In this document: one piece after another, positions 6,188 through 8,379 of the stretch
Numbering within the stretch: position 1 is the first letter of the stretch
Layout: each line of letters begins with the position of its first letter
Origin: Gammaproteobacteria bacterium
Lineage (GTDB): Bacteria; Pseudomonadota; Gammaproteobacteria; SZUA-152
Reading direction: 5' to 3'
DNA length: 8,379 bases
Assembly (NCBI GenBank): GCA_003229995.1
Contig: QIGJ01000309.1
Span: forward strand, 1 to 8,379
Translations under genes and position numbers: made by a program
The notes under the pieces: model-generated
The model's input: the letters and a program-made list of their open reading frames with translations, nothing else
Told to the model about the DNA's origin: nothing
Databases searched by the model: none

Positions 6188-7225
6188 ATGAGCATCACTA
6201 ATCAGACGGATTCTCTCGAATCATCTTTCACAGCAGCACCCTTGTCTGTGGTCATTCCCCTGTATAACGAAGAAGGCAGTGTCGGTCCATTGATTGAATG
6301 CACCAATAAGGCATTGGCCAGTTACCCGGAAAAATGGGAGCTGTTATTGGTGGACGATGGCAGCTCGGATGCCACGGTGCAAAAGGTCTGTCAGTTATTG
6401 TCTGAGCAGGGCATCCGGCATGTGCGTCTTATTGAACTACAACGTAATTTTGGTCAGACGGCTGCCATGCAGGCGGGCATTGATGCGGCACGAGGAGAGG
6501 TGATTGTAACCATGGATGGTGATTTGCAAAATGATCCCATTGATATTCCGCGCATGGTATCGCGCTTGCTGCACGAAGATCTGGATTTGTTGTCCGGCTG
6601 GCGCAAGGATCGTCAGGATAATCTGCTGATGCGTAAGATTCCTTCACGTATCGCTAACTGGTTGATTGGTAATATCACTGGTGTGGAGTTACACGATTAT
6701 GGTTGCAGCCTGAAAGTTTATCGCGCTGCGATTATCAAAAGTATACGCTTGTATGGCGAGATGCACCGTTTTATCCCGGCCTGGGTCGCATCGAATACCT
6801 CGCCGTTGCGTATCAAGGAAGAAGTGGTAACGCATCACGCGCGGCAATTTGGTGAGTCGAAATATGGGATTTCCCGTGCTTATCGGGTGTTGCTGGATTT
6901 GTTGTTTGTGTATTTTTTTATGCGTTTTCGTGCGCGGCCTGGACATTTTTTTGGCCGTATAGGTTTGGTGATTGGTGTGTTGGGTAGCGGTATACTGACT
7001 TATCTGGCAATGTTGAAAATTGTTTTTGGCGAAAATATTGGTGACCGTCCATTGCTGTTATTGGGTATTCTATTGGTGGTGGTGTCTATCCAGTTTTTTA
7101 CGACGGGCATTATGAGTGAAATGATGACCCGTACCTATTACGAGTCGTCTGATACTAGGCCTTACATGCTGAGTGTGCGTGCGGTGCAGGGGGAAGACAT
7201 TGTTTCCTGGAAAGAACCGGTGTAA
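6188..7225 (+). CDS. Family 2 glycosyltransferase, ArnC/DPM1-like (polyprenyl-phosphate glycosyltransferase)
   Basis: A 345-residue protein starting at ATG 6188, preceded by GGGAG at 6172-6176 (spacing 11). GTG 6158 is in frame but has no ribosome site and adds non-conserved residues. It has a GT-A fold: SVVIPLYNEEG (20-30), LLVDDGSSD (D56, D57) for nucleotide binding, LQRNFGQTAAMQAG (84-97), the metal-binding D110-G-D112 in MDGDLQNDP, GWRKDRQD (137-144), HDYGCSLKVYR (169-179) and RQFGESKYG (219-227). Two membrane helices at about 256-280 and 288-312 are followed by a cytoplasmic tail with SEMMTRTYYE. The family moves a sugar from a nucleotide donor to undecaprenyl phosphate on the cytoplasmic face of the inner membrane. 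DYGCSLKVYR and MHRFIPA are closer to ArnC than to GtrB, but sugar and pathway cannot be read from the sequence. It has no adjacent ArnT- or flippase-like partner and faces a convergent gene. Confidence 0.93.
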   Translation: MSITNQTDSLESSFTAAPLSVVIPLYNEEGSVGPLIECTNKALASYPEKWELLLVDDGSSDATVQKVCQLLSEQGIRHVRLIELQRNFGQTAAMQAGIDAARGEVIVTMDGDLQNDPIDIPRMVSRLLHEDLDLLSGWRKDRQDNLLMRKIPSRIANWLIGNITGVELHDYGCSLKVYRAAIIKSIRLYGEMHRFIPAWVASNTSPLRIKEEVVTHHARQFGESKYGISRAYRVLLDLLFVYFFMRFRARPGHFFGRIGLVIGVLGSGILTYLAMLKIVFGENIGDRPLLLLGILLVVVSIQFFTTGIMSEMMTRTYYESSDTRPYMLSVRAVQGEDIVSWKEPV

Positions 7226-7266
7226 GCGTAGACATCATCGCCACGAGTATATAAGTACCTGAACAA

Positions 7267-7397
7267 CATTATTTTAACATTTTTTGGTTTATTTTCCGGC
7301 CTTCTGCGTTGCTACTACGGTCACATAGCTCACTATGCTCACTTCGCAGCGCCTTGAAGGCCGAAAAATACCCTGTGAACATTTTGTTAAAATAATG
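7267..7397. repeat. 131-bp imperfect palindrome between convergent genes (MITE/REP-like)
   Basis: The outer arms are a perfect 13-bp match (7267-7279 against 7385-7397). A second arm pair, 7290-7304 against 7356-7370, matches at 14 of 15 positions and includes an uninterrupted CGGCCTTC/GAAGGCCG. An alternative or continuing inner pairing is CTGCG (7304-7308) with CGCAG (7345-7349), and a 5-bp hairpin CATAG/CTATG (7324-7328, 7333-7337) sits at the centre. The AT-rich segment between the first and second left arms is unpaired. No transposase gene or clear target-site duplication is visible. Its position between the ends of two convergent genes fits an extragenic palindromic element that may separate their transcripts, but T-runs lie on the wrong side for a canonical intrinsic terminator in either direction. 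Confidence 0.85.
7322..7348 (+). repeat. Three degenerate 9-nt tandem units at the palindrome centre
   Basis: CACATAGCT (7322-7330), CACTATGCT (7331-7339) and CACTTCGCA (7340-7348) are head-to-tail, each beginning CAC. Because the first two also contain CATAG and CTATG, the segment is both a tandem repeat and a small hairpin. It may be the by-product of the palindrome or a protein-recognition array; the sequence does not say which. Confidence 0.5.
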
Positions 7398-7423
7398 ATG
7401 CCCAGCCACTTAATTTCCATTTC

Positions 7424-7951
7424 TTAACTTCTGCCTGTCAGAAAAACATGCCCACCGATGACGCGTGTTACCGAGTGGACTTTTGCCCAATAGGGTGAAG
7501 CCAGACTGGGGGCGTAGAAGTGTAAAGCACCCTTGGTCAGATCCAGCGCTTTGCGGGCGTGTGCAGATAATCTGTTGTATCCCAGATAGGTCACCTGGGC
7601 AATTTTTTTGGCCAGCTTCCAGGCTCGCACGTTGGTGGGGTGGTCACTTTTACCATCATGGGTCCAGCTGAACTGCCGTTTTTGCCAGACCACACCACAC
7701 ACACTGCTGGGATAATGTCGACTCTTTGTGCGATTCATGGTGACCAGAGCTACTGCAAATTGTCCTTCTGCCTTTTCACCCCGGGCCTCAAAATAGATAT
7801 TCAGCGCCAGACAACGTAATTCCTTTGCGGCACGTTTTTGCTCGCTGGCCTGTTCGGCAAAAGCAGGACTGCTGAGCAGGGTGCTGCACAGCAACAGAAA
7901 AAAATACGGGTGACGGCGAAACTTAATAAGTTGCTGGAAATTTTTTTTCAT
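7424..7951 (-). CDS. Secreted SleB-type cell wall hydrolase
   Basis: A 175-residue protein from ATG 7951, which gives a classic signal peptide: MKK, further basic residues (K-F-R-R), FFLLLCSTLLSSPAFA, and cleavage before EQASEQ. The longer frame from 8002 would put 17 polar residues in front and has no ribosome site. The mature part is a Hydrolase_2 (SleB/CwlJ) domain: CLALNIYFEARGE (47-59), whose acidic residues include the presumed catalytic Glu; EGQFAVALVTMNR (62-74); HYPSSVCGVVWQ (79-90); QFSWTHDG (93-100); LTKGALHFYAP (138-148); PYWA (153-156); and IGGHVFL (165-171). These enzymes cleave peptidoglycan glycan strands. In Gram-negatives the protein is periplasmic and probably used in wall remodelling, not spore germination. 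There is no added LysM or SPOR domain. It is convergent to the glycosyltransferase and in the same direction as the permease gene 242 bases upstream. Confidence 0.9.
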   Translation of the reverse strand: MKKNFQQLIKFRRHPYFFLLLCSTLLSSPAFAEQASEQKRAAKELRCLALNIYFEARGEKAEGQFAVALVTMNRTKSRHYPSSVCGVVWQKRQFSWTHDGKSDHPTNVRAWKLAKKIAQVTYLGYNRLSAHARKALDLTKGALHFYAPSLASPYWAKVHSVTRVIGGHVFLTGRS

Positions 7952-8052
7952 ACGCTCATGACTACTGATAATTAGGTGGATAATGAACCGCGTTGTATCC
8001 ATGTGGATGTCGAACGATGGTTGATAAACAATCCACTCTGCGTTGAACGTGC

Positions 8053-8081
8053 ATTATTGATCATTTAATGCGCAACTGCAA
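8053..8081 (-). promoter_or_regulatory. Candidate promoter of the cell wall hydrolase gene
   Basis: On the minus strand, TTGCAG (+ strand 8076-8081) and AATAAT (8053-8058) are separated by exactly 17 bases. The -10 matches at five of six positions and the -35 at three of six. The start codon is about 100 bases downstream, leaving a longish leader. This is moderate to weak evidence from consensus only. Confidence 0.35.
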
Positions 8082-8156
8082 TATTTGGGCCAGAAAAATA
8101 TGATTTTATAAATCAATGAGATGAGTGTTTTTAGCGCATAAAGCCGTATTTAGATG

Positions 8157-8192
8157 ACTGAGGTGTAAAAAAAGTCGACAGTTTTTCTCAGT
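8157..8192. terminator. Hairpin just downstream of the permease gene, possible terminator
   Basis: ACTGAG (8157-8162) pairs with CTCAGT (8187-8192), and an internal A-run (8167-8173) can pair with the T-run 8182-8186 around the palindrome GTCGAC (8174-8179). The right arm lies one base beyond the permease stop codon on the minus strand. The stem is AT-rich inside and there is no U-tract after it, so it is not a textbook intrinsic terminator. The remaining non-coding stretch 7952-8193 shows nothing else I can support apart from the candidate promoter. Confidence 0.35.
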
Positions 8193-8193
8193 T

Positions 8194-8379
8194 TTATTCC
8201 ACTTTAATGGTATGGTTTTTCATCATGATCCATAGCACCGGGAGGGTGCCGATGACTAACATCAATGCGGCGGGGGCAGCCAGCTCCAGCATTTCTTCGC
8301 TGGCTTCAATCCATATACGTACTGGCAGGGTATCGAAGCCGGTGGGGCGCAGGATCAATGTGGCGGGCAGTTCTTTGAG
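8194..8379 (-). CDS. C-terminal end of an iron(III)-type ABC transporter permease (partial)
   Basis: The minus strand is open from the right edge to TAA (8194-8196), giving the last 61 residues. KELPATLILRPTGFDTLPVRIW is the conserved cytoplasmic segment of FbpB/SfuB-type ferric-iron permeases, lying after the EAA loop. It is followed by EASEEMLELAAPAALML and a final membrane helix (about 20 residues, LMLVIGTLPVLWIMM), with a short polar tail. The complete protein is an inner-membrane channel with duplicated permease halves that works with a periplasmic ferric-binding protein and an ATPase, both expected beyond the right edge if present. The substrate is called from family resemblance, and 2-aminoethylphosphonate or thiamine relatives cannot be fully excluded. 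Confidence 0.85.
   Translation of the reverse strand, partial: LKELPATLILRPTGFDTLPVRIWIEASEEMLELAAPAALMLVIGTLPVLWIMMKNHTIKVE

Noticed and set aside
7267..7397. Canonical Rho-independent terminator for the convergent genes
   Set aside because: The T-rich stretch lies before the stem on the + strand and the A-rich stretch after it, so neither transcript gets a stem followed by a U-tract. It may still stop transcription by other means.
7952..8002. Longer start for the cell wall hydrolase at 8002
   Set aside because: It would place 17 polar residues before a typical MKK signal peptide and has no ribosome site.

Overview
The window looks like chromosomal DNA of a Gram-negative bacterium, most likely a gammaproteobacterium of moderate GC content. 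The grounds are the last strand of an outer-membrane beta-barrel, Sec signal peptides, a lipobox lipoprotein, a polyprenyl-phosphate glycosyltransferase and the tail of an FbpB/SfuB-type iron ABC permease. The genus cannot be fixed from the sequence. No tRNA, rRNA, CRISPR array, transposase or phage gene was seen.

Positions 1-6065 (+ strand) form a compact run of envelope genes: the 3' end of a beta-barrel gene; a small exported coiled-coil protein whose reading frame is broken near 520-526; a 661-residue exported TPR protein; a 980-residue TPR lipoprotein; and a 101-residue exported protein. From the TPR gene onward the genes overlap by 4 and 14 bases, and the gap before it is only 5 bases, so this is very probably one transcription unit. 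All products appear to work in the periplasm or at the outer membrane. The set (beta-barrel, periplasmic TPR protein, TPR lipoprotein, small exported partner) resembles by composition the periplasmic/outer-membrane half of Glt/Nfs-type trans-envelope machines. That is an inference, because no TolQ/TolR-like motor or AgmX/PglI-like protein lies inside the window.

Positions 6066-6187 are a short spacer with a weak promoter-like -10 hexamer and a small inverted repeat. A GT2 glycosyltransferase of the ArnC/DPM1 type follows (6188-7225), with two C-terminal membrane helices.

Positions 7226-7423 separate this gene from a convergent gene and hold a 131-bp imperfect palindrome (7267-7397), the clearest non-coding structure here. 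It looks like a MITE- or REP-like extragenic element. On the minus strand follow a secreted SleB-type cell wall hydrolase (7424-7951), a non-coding stretch (7952-8193) with a candidate promoter and a hairpin, and the C-terminal end of an iron-type ABC transporter permease that runs off the window.

The points most worth a second look are the broken exported gene inside an otherwise intact operon, the possible Glt/Nfs-like envelope module, and the 131-bp palindrome with its internal 9-nt triplication.
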